The position numbers were made by a program, and so were the translations under genes. The notes below the pieces were generated by a model. That model was not told where the DNA came from and searched no databases. It saw nothing but the letters and a program-made list of their open reading frames with translations. A stretch of DNA of 64,000 nt from Phytohalomonas tamaricis (lineage in GTDB: Bacteria > Pseudomonadota > Gammaproteobacteria > Pseudomonadales > Halomonadaceae), in the NCBI RefSeq assembly GCF_003012345.1, contig NZ_PVRV01000024.1, positions 496,001 through 560,000 on the forward strand, in the 5' to 3' direction. Numbering within the stretch: position 1 is the stretch's first letter; every line of letters begins with the position of its first letter. Shown one piece after another: positions 33,976-44,114 of the stretch.

Positions 33976-35118
33976 ATGGCACAACCGTTGACTGACACGC
34001 TTTCCCTGGCCTTTGATCTTCTCTCTCGCCCTTCGGTAACACCGGATGATGCCGGCTGCCAAGCGGTCATGCGCAGCCGTCTTGAGCAACTGGGCTTTAC
34101 AATCGAGGCTATGGATGAAGGCGGCGTGACCAATTTCTGGGCAACGCATGGGGACGAGGCGCCCACTTTGATGTTTGCCGGTCATACCGATGTGGTACCC
34201 ACCGGGCCGGAGAGTAGTTGGGATACACCTCCTTTTAGGCCAAACATTGATACGGACGGTTATCTTCGCGCACGCGGCGCTGCCGATATGAAGGGTAGCC
34301 TGGCGGCAATGGTAACGGCAGTGGAGCGTTTCATTGCCTCCCATCCTTCGCATGGCGGCCGCATCGCCTTTCTGATTACCAGTGATGAGGAAGGCCCGGC
34401 CATTCATGGTACGCGTGCCGTTGTCGAGCATCTGAAAGCACGTGGCGAACGCGTCGAATACTGCATCGTAGGGGAACCCTCTTCCAGCGAGCGGGCGGGT
34501 GACACCATCAAGAATGGACGGCGCGGCTCTCTCGGCGGTGTACTCAAGGTTCGCGGCATCCAAGGGCATGTGGCTTACCCGCATCTAGTGCGCAATCCAA
34601 TCCACCAGGCAGCGCCAGCGTTAGCCGTGCTGGCTGCAGAAGTCTGGGATAGCGGCAATGCGTTTTTCCCCGCCACGAGCTTTCAGATCTCGAATCTTAA
34701 TGCGGGCACAGGTGCAACCAATGTTGTTCCCGGCGAGCTGGAGGCGGTTTTCAATTTCCGCTTTTCTACCGAGGTCACGGCAGATGAGCTAAAAGCCCGC
34801 ACCGAAGCACTGCTGGATAGTTTCGAACTCGATTATGACCTGGAGTGGACGCTATTTGGTGAGCCTTTTCTGACTCAAGAGGGCAAGCTGCTTGATAATA
34901 TTGTCGCTAGCGTCGAAGAGACATTGGGATATCGACCGAGCCTATCGACTGCTGGTGGAACATCCGATGGTCGATTCATCGCCACGCTAGGGACACAGGT
35001 TGTCGAGTTAGGCCCTGTTAATGCCACGATCCACAAGGTGAATGAGCGTGTACGGGCCGAGGACCTTGATGCGTTAAGCGCGGTCTATGAGGCTATCCTT
35101 CAACGTCTGCTGCCATGA
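33976..35118 (+). CDS. dapE: Succinyl-diaminopimelate desuccinylase
   Basis: Di-zinc M20 hydrolase that frees L,L-diaminopimelate from its N-succinyl form. 380 aa; metal and catalytic motifs are [11 protein letters not shown] (His70, Asp72), [17 protein letters not shown] (Glu138/Glu139) and a C-terminal GGTSDGRF; a dimerisation domain lies between about 180 and 295. Start MAQPLTDTL has no strong site. Stop overlaps the next gene's ATG (ATGA). Confidence 0.96.
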   Translation: MAQPLTDTLSLAFDLLSRPSVTPDDAGCQAVMRSRLEQLGFTIEAMDEGGVTNFWATHGDEAPTLMFAGHTDVVPTGPESSWDTPPFRPNIDTDGYLRARGAADMKGSLAAMVTAVERFIASHPSHGGRIAFLITSDEEGPAIHGTRAVVEHLKARGERVEYCIVGEPSSSERAGDTIKNGRRGSLGGVLKVRGIQGHVAYPHLVRNPIHQAAPALAVLAAEVWDSGNAFFPATSFQISNLNAGTGATNVVPGELEAVFNFRFSTEVTADELKARTEALLDSFELDYDLEWTLFGEPFLTQEGKLLDNIVASVEETLGYRPSLSTAGGTSDGRFIATLGTQVVELGPVNATIHKVNERVRAEDLDALSAVYEAILQRLLP

Positions 35119-35516
35119 GTCCAATAATGGAACGCTACCCCGATATCGAAATCTATCTGGTCTGTGGCAACATCGAACGCTTGCAGCAATGGCTCGGTGC
35201 TGCACTCGATAGTCCAGTCATCTTCAAGCGTGCTGGCAAAGGAAAATGGCGTAGCGAAACGCAGCTCGACAGTAAGCCTGTGGCTATATTGTTCATGGAA
35301 AGTGCCGTCGACGGTTTCGACAGTCTTTGGTTTGACAGTGCAGCCACCCCCTGGGCGAGAGATGTCGACTGCGCTCGCGCTGCCAACCGTTTTCTAGGGG
35401 TGGAAGTACGTTGCTCATTGGGCAGCTGGCAACCCGGCGATGATCCGGATCGCTTTTTCAAGATAAGCCCTGACGGCACCGAAGAAGTCATTGACTGGCC
35501 CGATTCAGGACAGTGA
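35115..35516 (+). CDS. Conserved-looking protein of unknown function, coupled to dapE
   Basis: 133 aa, not recognised. Overlaps dapE by 4 nt (ATGA), so it is translated from the same message; a second ATG 12 nt on ([10 protein letters not shown]) is also possible. Seen: no signal peptide or membrane segment, several Trp and Asp residues, a central stretch [19 protein letters not shown] and a C-terminal [20 protein letters not shown]. Coding-like composition and the tight overlap make it a real gene. Position suggests a link to dapE but nothing shows a function. A strong hairpin follows. Confidence 0.7.
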   Translation: MSPIMERYPDIEIYLVCGNIERLQQWLGAALDSPVIFKRAGKGKWRSETQLDSKPVAILFMESAVDGFDSLWFDSAATPWARDVDCARAANRFLGVEVRCSLGSWQPGDDPDRFFKISPDGTEEVIDWPDSGQ

Positions 35517-35544
35517 TGTTACCAATGGCTGTATGCATGCACCG

Positions 35545-35577
35545 TATAAAAGGAAGCCCCGCATAATGCGGGGCTTC
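35545..35577. terminator. Terminator between dapE operon and the cold-shock-domain gene
   Basis: GAAGCCCCGCA/TGCGGGGCTTC, an 11-bp perfect stem with a TAA loop (35553-35577). The minus strand continues into CCTTTTAT, so it best terminates the minus-strand gene; convergent genes on both sides suggest it works both ways. Confidence 0.75.
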
Positions 35578-35614
35578 GCTCTACATCTAGAGACATTTAG
35601 AAAGAAAGACAGGA

Positions 35615-36085
35615 TCAGGTGATCACGGTAACATCTTCTGCTTGTAAGCCCCGATCATTTTGCACCGCGTAGAAACGCACACGCTGACCTTCTGCCAAGG
35701 TACGATGGCCTTTACCACGAATGGCACGAAAATGAACAAAAACATCTTCGCCTCCCCCTTCATTGGTAATAAAGCCATAACCTTTATTAACATTGAACCA
35801 TTTGACGACGCCGATCTCACGATCGTCGCTTTCAACATCTTCGACCAGTTCAGACGATTGGGGCGTCTGCTTTAATGCGACCAGGGTTGCTATTTCCAGT
35901 ACCACAAATACAACGATTGCAGCCAGTACATAGGCAAGCACCGCACCGTCAGAAGCTAAAGATTGACGCATCTCAGCGGTAAACTCACTGCCGCTCAACA
36001 TGACAATCAATCCGATCAACAGCGGCGTAACTGCCGCCAACGCCAGATTAATCACACTGCAACGTAACAAGGGTTTTTGACTCAT
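35615..36085 (-). CDS. Membrane-anchored cold-shock-domain protein
   Basis: 156 aa. Two hydrophobic segments come first (about residues 12-31 and 46-70), a short acidic linker follows, and the C-terminal 68 residues are a full cold-shock domain with RNP1 KGYGFI and RNP2 VFVHF and the opening [12 protein letters not shown]. Free CspA proteins are about 70 aa, so this is an OB-fold nucleic-acid-binding domain tethered to the inner membrane. Topology predicted: both ends cytoplasmic. Function is inferred to be RNA or ssDNA binding; substrate unknown. Divergent from slyX. Confidence 0.88.
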   Translation of the reverse strand: MSQKPLLRCSVINLALAAVTPLLIGLIVMLSGSEFTAEMRQSLASDGAVLAYVLAAIVVFVVLEIATLVALKQTPQSSELVEDVESDDREIGVVKWFNVNKGYGFITNEGGGEDVFVHFRAIRGKGHRTLAEGQRVRFYAVQNDRGLQAEDVTVIT

Positions 36086-36184
36086 ACAGGTAACTTTTCT
36101 CTATATTTATCTGATTAATACGGTCCTTCGATGAGCAACAATTTTGGCCCACAACACCGGACCCAATATGACGGAGTGCAAGTA

Positions 36185-36463
36185 ATGAACGGCACTGTCC
36201 GACCCGAGAATTCTAACATGTACATTGACAAAACGCTTGCCCAGGTGTTAGAGCGACTCGAAACGCTAGAAACACAATTAGCATATCAGGAACATTGGCT
36301 CGATAGCCTTAATGAAACGATCACACAGCAGCATAAGGCGCTTGAACGGCTGGAGCGGCTAAACGAGTTGATGCAACAGAAGATAAGAGAACAACGAGAT
36401 AGTCTATCACAGCAGGACGATGTTCAATGGCACCCGCAAGATGATGTGCCACCGCATTATTGA
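36185..36463 (+). CDS. slyX: SlyX-like coiled-coil protein
   Basis: Small cytoplasmic protein of unknown role. 92 aa as drawn. The core (RLETLETQLAYQEHWLDSLN, then QQHKALERLERL) is the heptad-rich SlyX pattern and the C-terminus DVPPHY matches the family ending. ATG 36185 is chosen since GGAG lies 8 nt upstream; ATGs at 36131 and 36218 are alternatives (E. coli SlyX is 72 aa). Followed by a bidirectional terminator. Confidence 0.82.
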   Translation: MNGTVRPENSNMYIDKTLAQVLERLETLETQLAYQEHWLDSLNETITQQHKALERLERLNELMQQKIREQRDSLSQQDDVQWHPQDDVPPHY

Positions 36464-36511
36464 AAGCGTCAGTCGTTGCTGACATTACGACTGACTAAGA
36501 GCCAGCATACA

Positions 36512-36540
36512 AACGGGGAGCACAGGCTCCCCGTTGTTTT
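36512..36540. terminator. Bidirectional terminator between slyX and trxB
   Basis: AACGGGGAGC/GCTCCCCGTT, a 10-bp perfect stem with loop ACAG (36512-36535), then GTTTT on the plus strand; TTTGT follows on the minus strand. Confidence 0.8.
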
Positions 36541-36582
36541 CTTCTCACATCACGTTACGTTATTGGCAACGAGGGGTATCGC

Positions 36583-37560
<978 letters not shown>

Positions 37561-37782
37561 TTATCCTGCTTGGAAAAAATACTTCAGAAAAGATACCCGA
37601 TGATCTGAGACATGACGTTCTGAAGAGCCATACTCCAGGCGGCGCTCAACGAACCAGCCGAGAAAACATCTACAGATAATATCCGATCAACAAAAACTCA
37701 ACGCTATTGTACAGAATGCACGTTTAACCTTGGATACCCATTTGAGTACGTTCATCCTGGACACATGGATGTTTTATTAACG

Positions 37783-38001
37783 CTATGACATGTCCATGTC
37801 AGCATCGTCATCACGATTTAAACGAACGTTTTCGAGTTCACCGTCAAGAGACACCGAGACCGTGACAACGATCGGACAACAGCACCACCGACAATCTTCA
37901 TAAGTTACATGATCGCCTTGGCTGGCATCGATCAGCAAGGTGAAGCCACTTCCGCAGTAAGGGCATGACGCCTGCCACTCATCAAGCATTTGCTCTTGCA
38001 T
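37783..38001 (-). CDS. CPXCG-motif cysteine-rich protein
   Basis: 72 aa. A CPYCG pair near residue 13 and a CRWCCC cluster near residue 38 form a likely zinc-ribbon/knuckle; the sequence and Asp-rich tail match a small conserved family named for the CPXCG motif, of unknown function. ATG 37999-38001 has GAGGAG 9 nt upstream; an in-frame start 14 codons earlier (38043) lacks one. Divergent from acnA. Confidence 0.85.
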   Translation of the reverse strand: MQEQMLDEWQASCPYCGSGFTLLIDASQGDHVTYEDCRWCCCPIVVTVSVSLDGELENVRLNRDDDADMDMS

Positions 38002-38145
38002 GGCGCTTTTCTCCTCAGGGATGAAAATGGCCGTAAGCTCCACAGCATACCGGCAAAAAATATCTACACCAAAAGTCTAATGCGGCAGTTCAACCAAGCG
38101 CTTCTTGAAAACTCCGCCTACTATAACCATGTAATGTATGAAATA

Positions 38146-38163
38146 ACGCTACAGTTTTAGCGT
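38146..38163. promoter_or_regulatory. Inverted repeat upstream of acnA
   Basis: ACGCTA/TAGCGT separated by 6 nt, 62 nt before the acnA start and downstream of a TATAAC hexamer (38122-38127) that could be its -10. Possible operator or leader hairpin; regulator not identifiable. Confidence 0.3.
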
Positions 38164-38225
38164 AGTATCGCCTGACAAATCGATACACGTGATGGTGACC
38201 ACACTGACTAGAGAGGAGGAGGCAA

Positions 38226-40970
38226 ATGAGCTCCGATGACTCGCAAGGAACCCTCTCCGAGCTTTCCGTAGGGGATAAGAAGTATCAGTACTACAGCCTG
38301 AACAAGGCCGCCGAGATCTATGGCAATATTGATCGCCTGCCTTTTACACTCAAGGTGCTGCTAGAGAACCAGCTGCGCTTTCAGGACGGCGTAACGGCGA
38401 CCGAAGATGATATTCGCGCCTTGATCGACTGGCAGAAGGAAGGTCGCTCAACACGTGAAATCGGTTATCGCCCTGCTCGCGTGCTTATGCAGGACTTCAC
38501 CGGCGTACCGGCCGTGGTTGATCTTGCTGCCATGCGCGACGCTGTTGAAAAACTCGGTGCCAAGCCTAACAAAATCAACCCGCTCTCTCCTGTCGATCTT
38601 GTTATTGACCATTCGGTAACCGTGGACCATTTCGGTAATGCCCTGTCCTTCGGGGAAAATGTCGATATCGAAATGGAACGTAACAAAGAGCGTTATGAGT
38701 TTTTACGCTGGGGACAAGATGCATTCGACAATTTCAGTGTCGTGCCACCGGGTACGGGTATCTGTCACCAGGTTAACCTTGAGTATCTAGGCCAAGCCGT
38801 CTGGACCAAGGAAGAGCAAGGCAAGACCTACGCCTTCCCTGATACGCTAGTCGGTACAGATTCTCATACCACCATGATTAACGGTCTGGGCGTACTGGGC
38901 TGGGGTGTGGGCGGTATTGAAGCCGAAGCAGCCATGCTGGGCCAGCCAGTATCGATGCTGATTCCCGAAGTGGTTGGCTTCAAGCTGACCGGTAAACTTC
39001 CGGAAGGCATTACGGCTACCGATCTGGTGTTGACCGTTACTCAGATGCTGCGCCAGAAAGGTGTAGTAGGTAAATTCGTCGAGTTTTACGGCGATGGTTT
39101 GAAAGATCTGCCGTTAGCCGACCGTGCCACCATTGCCAACATGGCCCCTGAATATGGTGCAACGTGCGGCTTCTTCCCGCTTGACGATGAAACGCTCGCC
39201 TACATGAAGCTGACCGGCCGTAGCCAACAGCAGATTGAGCTCGTCAAAGCGTATGCCAAGGAACAAGGGTTGTGGCGTGAACCGGGGCATGAACCGATTT
39301 TCTCTGCGGCGCTGCATCTCGATATGTCTACTGTCGAAGCCAGTATGGCAGGCCCAAAACGGCCACAGGACCGTGTTGCGCTGACCGACATGAAGGCTAC
39401 CTTCGAGAAACTGCTGGAGAACCAGATCGGCAGTATTCCTGCCACCTCTGAAGATCAGGCTGATCCGGACCGTACCCAGGTAGCGCCTGAAACGGACAAC
39501 CGCTACAACGAATCTGAAGATGTTGATTTCGACAATTCGTTGAATAAAGGCTTCAAGCTTGAGCATGGCGCAGCGGTTATCGCAGCGATTACCTCCTGTA
39601 CCAACACCTCAAACCCCAGCGTCATGATGGCAGCAGGGCTTGTGGCCAAGAAGGCTGTTGAAAAAGGGCTCAAGACCAAGCCGTGGGTCAAGACTTCACT
39701 GGCCCCTGGCTCCAAAGTTGTCACCGACTATCTGGCGACAGCCGGTTTCCAGGACTCACTCGACAAGCTGGGCTTCAATCTCGTGGGCTACGGGTGCACT
39801 ACCTGTATCGGTAACTCAGGACCTTTACCCGAAGAAGTGGAAAAGGCGATTCAGGACAATGATCTGACAGTAGGTGCTGTGCTGTCGGGTAACCGTAACT
39901 TTGAAGGTCGTATTCACCCCCTGGTCAAGACCAACTGGCTAGCGTCTCCGCCCTTGGTCGTGGCTTATGCGCTTGCCGGCAACATGCGTGTCGACTTGAC
40001 CACAGAGCCGCTGGGCAAAGGGAGCGATGGTCAGCCTGTTTATCTAAAGGATATCTGGCCGACACAGAAGGAGATTGCTGAAGCGGTCGAGCGCGTCAAG
40101 ACGGACATGTACCGTAAGGAATATGCCGAGGTTTTTGAAGGTGATGAAATCTGGCAGTCCCTCGACGTACCGCCCACTGAAGTCTATCAGTGGTCTGCCG
40201 ACTCGACCTACATTCAGCATCCGCCGTTCTTTGAAGGCATGGGGCGCGAGCCTGATCCCATCAAGGACGTCAAGAATGCTCGTGTACTCGCCATGTTGGG
40301 CGACTCGGTCACCACCGACCACATTTCGCCAGCGGGCTCAATCAAGCCGGACAGCCCTGCCGGACGCTATCTACAAGAGCATGGTGTCAAGATACAAGAC
40401 TTCAACTCTTACGGTTCGCGTCGAGGCAACCACGAAGTAATGATGCGTGGCACATTCGCTAACGTACGCATTCGCAACGAGATGCTGGAAAATGTCGAGG
40501 GTGGTTATACCCGACATGTGGTTTCTGGCGAACAGATGTCGATTTACGACGCGGCGATGAAATATGCCGAAGATGACACCCCTCTCGTTGTGATCGCCGG
40601 CAAGGAATATGGCACGGGCTCATCGCGTGACTGGGCGGCCAAGGGAACGCGCCTGTTAGGTGTGCGCGCCGTTTTGGCTGAATCCTATGAGCGTATTCAC
40701 CGTTCGAATCTGATCGGTATGGGTGTTTTACCGCTGCAGTTCCCTGAAGGCCAAGATCGTAAATCTCTGGGCCTGACCGGCAACGAGCAGATTAGCATCG
40801 AAGGTCTTGGCGATATCGAGCCCGGGGGTCAGATCAAGGTAAGCATCACCTTTGAAGATGGAAGTGAAAAAAGCGTCGAGGCTCTCTGCCGTATCGATAC
40901 CGTCAACGAAATGGAATACTACCGTCACGGTGGCATTCTCCATTACGTGCTGCGCAGTATGCTTGACTGA
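38226..40970 (+). CDS. acnA: Aconitate hydratase A
   Basis: 4Fe-4S enzyme of the TCA cycle converting citrate to isocitrate. 914 aa of the AcnA/IRP type. Cluster ligands are Cys458 (ITSCTNTSNPS), Cys524 and Cys527 (YGCTTCIGNSG); substrate-site blocks VGTDSHTTMINGLGV and GTGSSRDWAAKGT are present. Start has the strong site GAGGAGGAG. Single gene with a strong terminator. The related Prp-type AcnD is possible in this family, but no prp genes are nearby. Confidence 0.96.
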   Translation: MSSDDSQGTLSELSVGDKKYQYYSLNKAAEIYGNIDRLPFTLKVLLENQLRFQDGVTATEDDIRALIDWQKEGRSTREIGYRPARVLMQDFTGVPAVVDLAAMRDAVEKLGAKPNKINPLSPVDLVIDHSVTVDHFGNALSFGENVDIEMERNKERYEFLRWGQDAFDNFSVVPPGTGICHQVNLEYLGQAVWTKEEQGKTYAFPDTLVGTDSHTTMINGLGVLGWGVGGIEAEAAMLGQPVSMLIPEVVGFKLTGKLPEGITATDLVLTVTQMLRQKGVVGKFVEFYGDGLKDLPLADRATIANMAPEYGATCGFFPLDDETLAYMKLTGRSQQQIELVKAYAKEQGLWREPGHEPIFSAALHLDMSTVEASMAGPKRPQDRVALTDMKATFEKLLENQIGSIPATSEDQADPDRTQVAPETDNRYNESEDVDFDNSLNKGFKLEHGAAVIAAITSCTNTSNPSVMMAAGLVAKKAVEKGLKTKPWVKTSLAPGSKVVTDYLATAGFQDSLDKLGFNLVGYGCTTCIGNSGPLPEEVEKAIQDNDLTVGAVLSGNRNFEGRIHPLVKTNWLASPPLVVAYALAGNMRVDLTTEPLGKGSDGQPVYLKDIWPTQKEIAEAVERVKTDMYRKEYAEVFEGDEIWQSLDVPPTEVYQWSADSTYIQHPPFFEGMGREPDPIKDVKNARVLAMLGDSVTTDHISPAGSIKPDSPAGRYLQEHGVKIQDFNSYGSRRGNHEVMMRGTFANVRIRNEMLENVEGGYTRHVVSGEQMSIYDAAMKYAEDDTPLVVIAGKEYGTGSSRDWAAKGTRLLGVRAVLAESYERIHRSNLIGMGVLPLQFPEGQDRKSLGLTGNEQISIEGLGDIEPGGQIKVSITFEDGSEKSVEALCRIDTVNEMEYYRHGGILHYVLRSMLD

Positions 40971-41010
40971 TATTAGGGAAACTTCTACCCGTATTTTTCC
41001 CGCTAAAAGC

Positions 41011-41040
41011 AAACGCCCCGCCGATTTTGGCGGGGCGTTT
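41011..41040 (+). terminator. acnA terminator
   Basis: AAACGCCCCGCC/GGCGGGGCGTTT, a 12-bp perfect stem with loop GATTTT and a T-rich 3' flank, 43 nt after the acnA stop region. Confidence 0.85.
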
Positions 41041-41106
41041 GTGTCTGGAAACAGCTTATCGGTCAATCAAAATTCATGAAGGCTAACGAATAGAAGCATT
41101 AAGCCA

Positions 41107-41240
41107 TAAAAAAAGCCCGCTCATAAGAACGGGCCATATCGACGTAAGCCATAATATGGCCTGATACTCGACAAATCAGGCCAAAAGGCCAAGGCTATCA
41201 AAACACTTAGCAGCCTACATTTTAACATCTCAAATATAGA
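41107..41240 (-). ncRNA. Candidate small RNA or long trpS 3' end with terminator and nested inverted repeats
   Basis: Within the 404-nt acnA-trpS gap. On the minus strand GCCCG/CGGGC (41115-41134) is followed by seven T (41108-41114), a proper intrinsic terminator, yet it is about 240 nt from the trpS stop. Just upstream are overlapping inverted repeats GGCCATAT/ATATGGCC (41132-41161) and GGCCTGAT/ATCAGGCC (41158-41182). This could be a structured small RNA or a structured trpS 3' UTR. The AT-rich remainder to 41374 shows no gene; the RNA's 5' end is a guess. Confidence 0.35.
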
Positions 41241-41374
41241 ATGCTTATGTTTTTTGCAACGAAAGTGTCATTTGCTGAATCTTTTTGTCAAAAAAGCGCA
41301 TCAAGCACATAAAATCGCCTGTATCGCACTACATCTCAGGTAGATACTTCGGTCAGTAGATTTCTTTAATATTC

Positions 41375-42388
41375 TCAGATGAAACGGCCAAGACCGACGG
41401 CATGGCGCAGCTCATCCATAAACGGTGTGGCTACTTCACGTGCACGCTCGGCGCCTTTTTTCAGCACCGCTTCGATATGGCCAGGATCTTCAAGTAAAGC
41501 GGTGTACTTCTCGCGAGGTTCGCGCAAATGCTCGTTGAGGTACTCGAACAATACGTTCTTGGCATCTCCCCAACCGATGCCTTCTGCGTAGCGCTGACGC
41601 ATCTCTGCAGCCTCCGCTTCATTCGCAAACGCCGAGAATATCTGAAACAACGTACAGCTGTCAGGATCCTTAGGCTCGCCAGGCTCAAGAGAGTTGGTCT
41701 TGATCTTACGGACCAGCTTCAAAAGCTTCTTCTCGGCAACGAATAGAGGAATAGTATTTCCGTAGCTCTTTGACATCTTGCGGCCATCAAGGCCATTGAG
41801 CACTTGAACACGCTCTCCGACTACCGCCTCGGGCAAGGTAAAGAATTCTTTCTTATAGATGTGATTGAAGCGTCCCGCCATATCACGCGCCATCTCGATA
41901 TGCTGGATCTGATCACGCCCAACCGGTACCCGATTGGCATTGAACATCAGGATATCTGCAGCCATGAGCACAGGATAACTGTAGAGCCCCATGGTCACGC
42001 CACGATCAGGGTCCGGACCACCGCTTTCCTCGTTTTCGGCAACCGATGCCTTGTAGGCATGGGCACGATTCATGAGCCCCTTGGCGCAAACGCACGACAA
42101 CAGCCACTGCAGCTCAGGGATTTCATGGATATCGGACTGACGGTAGAAGATCGCATTGTCAGTATCCAATCCCAATGCCAGCCACGTGGCGGCAATCTCA
42201 AGACGTGATTGCTGAATCAGTTTTGGATCCTGCGCCTTGATCAGCGCGTGCAGATCAGCAAGGAAGTAAAACGATTGAACACTAGGGTCCTGGCTCGCTT
42301 CGATAGCTGGCCGAATGGCACCCACATAGTTGCCCAGGTGCGGCGTGCCGGTCGTGGTAATACCGGTAAGAACTCGCGTTTTATTCAT
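41375..42388 (-). CDS. trpS: Tryptophanyl-tRNA synthetase
   Basis: Class I aminoacyl-tRNA synthetase, 337 aa. The HIGH-type motif is TPHLGNY (15-21) and the KMSKS loop is intact (GRKMSKSYG, near 205); ADLHALI and VPVGRDQIQHIE are family blocks. Length matches E. coli (334). Start MNKTRVLTGI is the conserved one. Preceded by a 417-nt gap without an evident gene. Confidence 0.96.
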   Translation of the reverse strand: MNKTRVLTGITTTGTPHLGNYVGAIRPAIEASQDPSVQSFYFLADLHALIKAQDPKLIQQSRLEIAATWLALGLDTDNAIFYRQSDIHEIPELQWLLSCVCAKGLMNRAHAYKASVAENEESGGPDPDRGVTMGLYSYPVLMAADILMFNANRVPVGRDQIQHIEMARDMAGRFNHIYKKEFFTLPEAVVGERVQVLNGLDGRKMSKSYGNTIPLFVAEKKLLKLVRKIKTNSLEPGEPKDPDSCTLFQIFSAFANEAEAAEMRQRYAEGIGWGDAKNVLFEYLNEHLREPREKYTALLEDPGHIEAVLKKGAERAREVATPFMDELRHAVGLGRFI

Positions 42389-42805
42389 CGACTCAAGTCG
42401 CTAAATGAAAGGTGGACCGAAAGCGGCTGCTCGATACAAAACCGTGCGAGCAACCAAAGAGTGGTGCTCATCTTACACTGCAAGCCAAGGGAGTGGCGAT
42501 TTGACATGAGCCTGCGTGACTATAGGCACATCTATAACTACACGAGGTAACGAGGAGAAGGAGTTATCAAGACGGGAGAGCGCAACCACGCCAAGACTGC
42601 AGGGACGCAGGCTAAAAACGTGACACTCGCCCGCATAGCCATATTGCCAGCAGGCATCGAATATGCCGGCATGCTCGTTCAGGCTACGCACATAACCTAT
42701 CAGCAGGCTGTCAGGATGGCGAAACACACAACGAACATGGCGGCGACCTATCTCACTGCAGAGAGAAGAGAGGAAGCTACGCAGAGGAGCGCTACAGTCA
42801 TCTCT
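42389..42805 (-). other. 417-nt gap between rlmI and trpS holding an unrecognised reading frame
   Basis: No recognised gene. On the minus strand the frame of rlmI remains open for 110 codons beyond the rlmI TGA, until 42473. Within it a GTG at 42725-42727 could start an 84-aa protein, without a clear ribosome site. The translated text (for instance RHPDSLLIGYVRSLNEHAG) has a protein-like look but matches no family I know. It may be a small gene, a remnant or chance. Confidence 0.3.
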
Positions 42806-43996
42806 TCAGTCTCTGAATACGCGTACACCAAGCGCCTTGAGGTAGGACGTTTCAGGAATAGCGGGATGAATCGGATGATCCGGCCCTTGGTGCCCTTCGT
42901 AAATCACCTGGGCATGACGATCCTGATGACGCGCCGCACCGCGCACGATATCAATGAGGCGATCGGCCCCCAGATGCATGGAGCACGATGCCGATACCAA
43001 TAGTCCATCCCGGCCCAGCAATCGCATCGCTTCTCGGTTGAGGCGTGCGTAGGCGCGCTCCCCATTGGGGATATCCTTACGCTTGCGAATGAACGCTGGC
43101 GGGTCGAGCACAATGATATCGAATTGCTCGTTGGCAACCTTCAGCGCGGCCAGCGCTTCAAAGGCATCCGATTCATAGGTCGTTACCCGCTCGGCGACAC
43201 CGTTCAATACGGCATTGCGCTCTACGGCCTCAAGTGCAGCGGCTGAACTGTCGACGCATACCACTTCGCTTGCGCCATGTGCAGCAGCCTGTACTCCCCA
43301 GCCACCGATATAGCTGAATACATCGAGGACTCGCTTGCCCTCGACCAGTTTATTCAGCCAGGCGCGATTGACGCGATGATCGAAGAACCAGCCGGTTTTC
43401 TGGCCTGAAATCACCGATGTCTCGAAGCGGACGCCATTCTCCTCCAGCACCACCGGCCCGGAAAGCTCACCTTTGATGACTTCGACTGACGTATCAAGCT
43501 GCTCAAGGCGACGCCCTGCCGTATCGTTGCGCAACACGATCGCACGTGGCGAAAGTACTTTCTCCAACGCGTCGAAGATATCGTCGCGAGCATGTTCCAT
43601 ACCCAGCGTATTGAGCTGAACCACGGCAACATCATCAAAGCGGTCAATGACCAGCCCCGGCAGCAGATCGCCCTCGCCGTGAATGAGGCGATAATAGGGC
43701 TTGTCGAACATGCGCTTGCGTAGCGCCAGCGCCTGGTTGAAGCGATGCACCAGCAGCGAACGATCAAGTCCAACGGCAGGATCCCGCGACACGATACGGG
43801 CGCAGATAAGTGAATTGGGATTGACATAGGCCACGCCCAGTGGCTTGCCGCCCGCCGCCTCGACGATAACCTGACAGCCGGGTTCCAGCGTTTTCAGCGG
43901 CGTCTCGGCAATATCAATCTCATTGGAATAGAGCCATAAATGGCCCGCCTTGAGGCGGCGGTCGGCATCTTTTTTCAAGCGCAAGCGATGGATCAC
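42806..43996 (-). CDS. rlmI: 23S rRNA m5C1962 methyltransferase RlmI
   Basis: SAM-dependent methyltransferase of the RlmI/RlmK family. 396 aa, equal to E. coli: N-terminal PUA domain (1-75), EEHP-like middle domain, Rossmann methyltransferase with VLDVFSYIGGWGVQAA, and the catalytic-site block IVLDPPAFIRKRKD with the downstream Cys in SASCSMH. Intact to the C-terminus (LKALGVRVFRD). The ORF after the stop is treated separately. Confidence 0.93.
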   Translation of the reverse strand: MIHRLRLKKDADRRLKAGHLWLYSNEIDIAETPLKTLEPGCQVIVEAAGGKPLGVAYVNPNSLICARIVSRDPAVGLDRSLLVHRFNQALALRKRMFDKPYYRLIHGEGDLLPGLVIDRFDDVAVVQLNTLGMEHARDDIFDALEKVLSPRAIVLRNDTAGRRLEQLDTSVEVIKGELSGPVVLEENGVRFETSVISGQKTGWFFDHRVNRAWLNKLVEGKRVLDVFSYIGGWGVQAAAHGASEVVCVDSSAAALEAVERNAVLNGVAERVTTYESDAFEALAALKVANEQFDIIVLDPPAFIRKRKDIPNGERAYARLNREAMRLLGRDGLLVSASCSMHLGADRLIDIVRGAARHQDRHAQVIYEGHQGPDHPIHPAIPETSYLKALGVRVFRD

Positions 43997-44114
43997 GAAG
44001 CATTCCTGATCGGTAGAATAAACAATAAACGTAAGTTACTAAGGCAATACCGGCTAGTCTACCAGTTCCTTGGCGCACCATGCTTGACAGTAATAACGGC
44101 GTAACATTGCATTT

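Noticed and set aside
41281-41295. TTTTTGTCAAAAA palindrome upstream of the trpS 3' region
   Set aside because: Low-complexity A/T symmetry in an AT-rich stretch; no support as a site.
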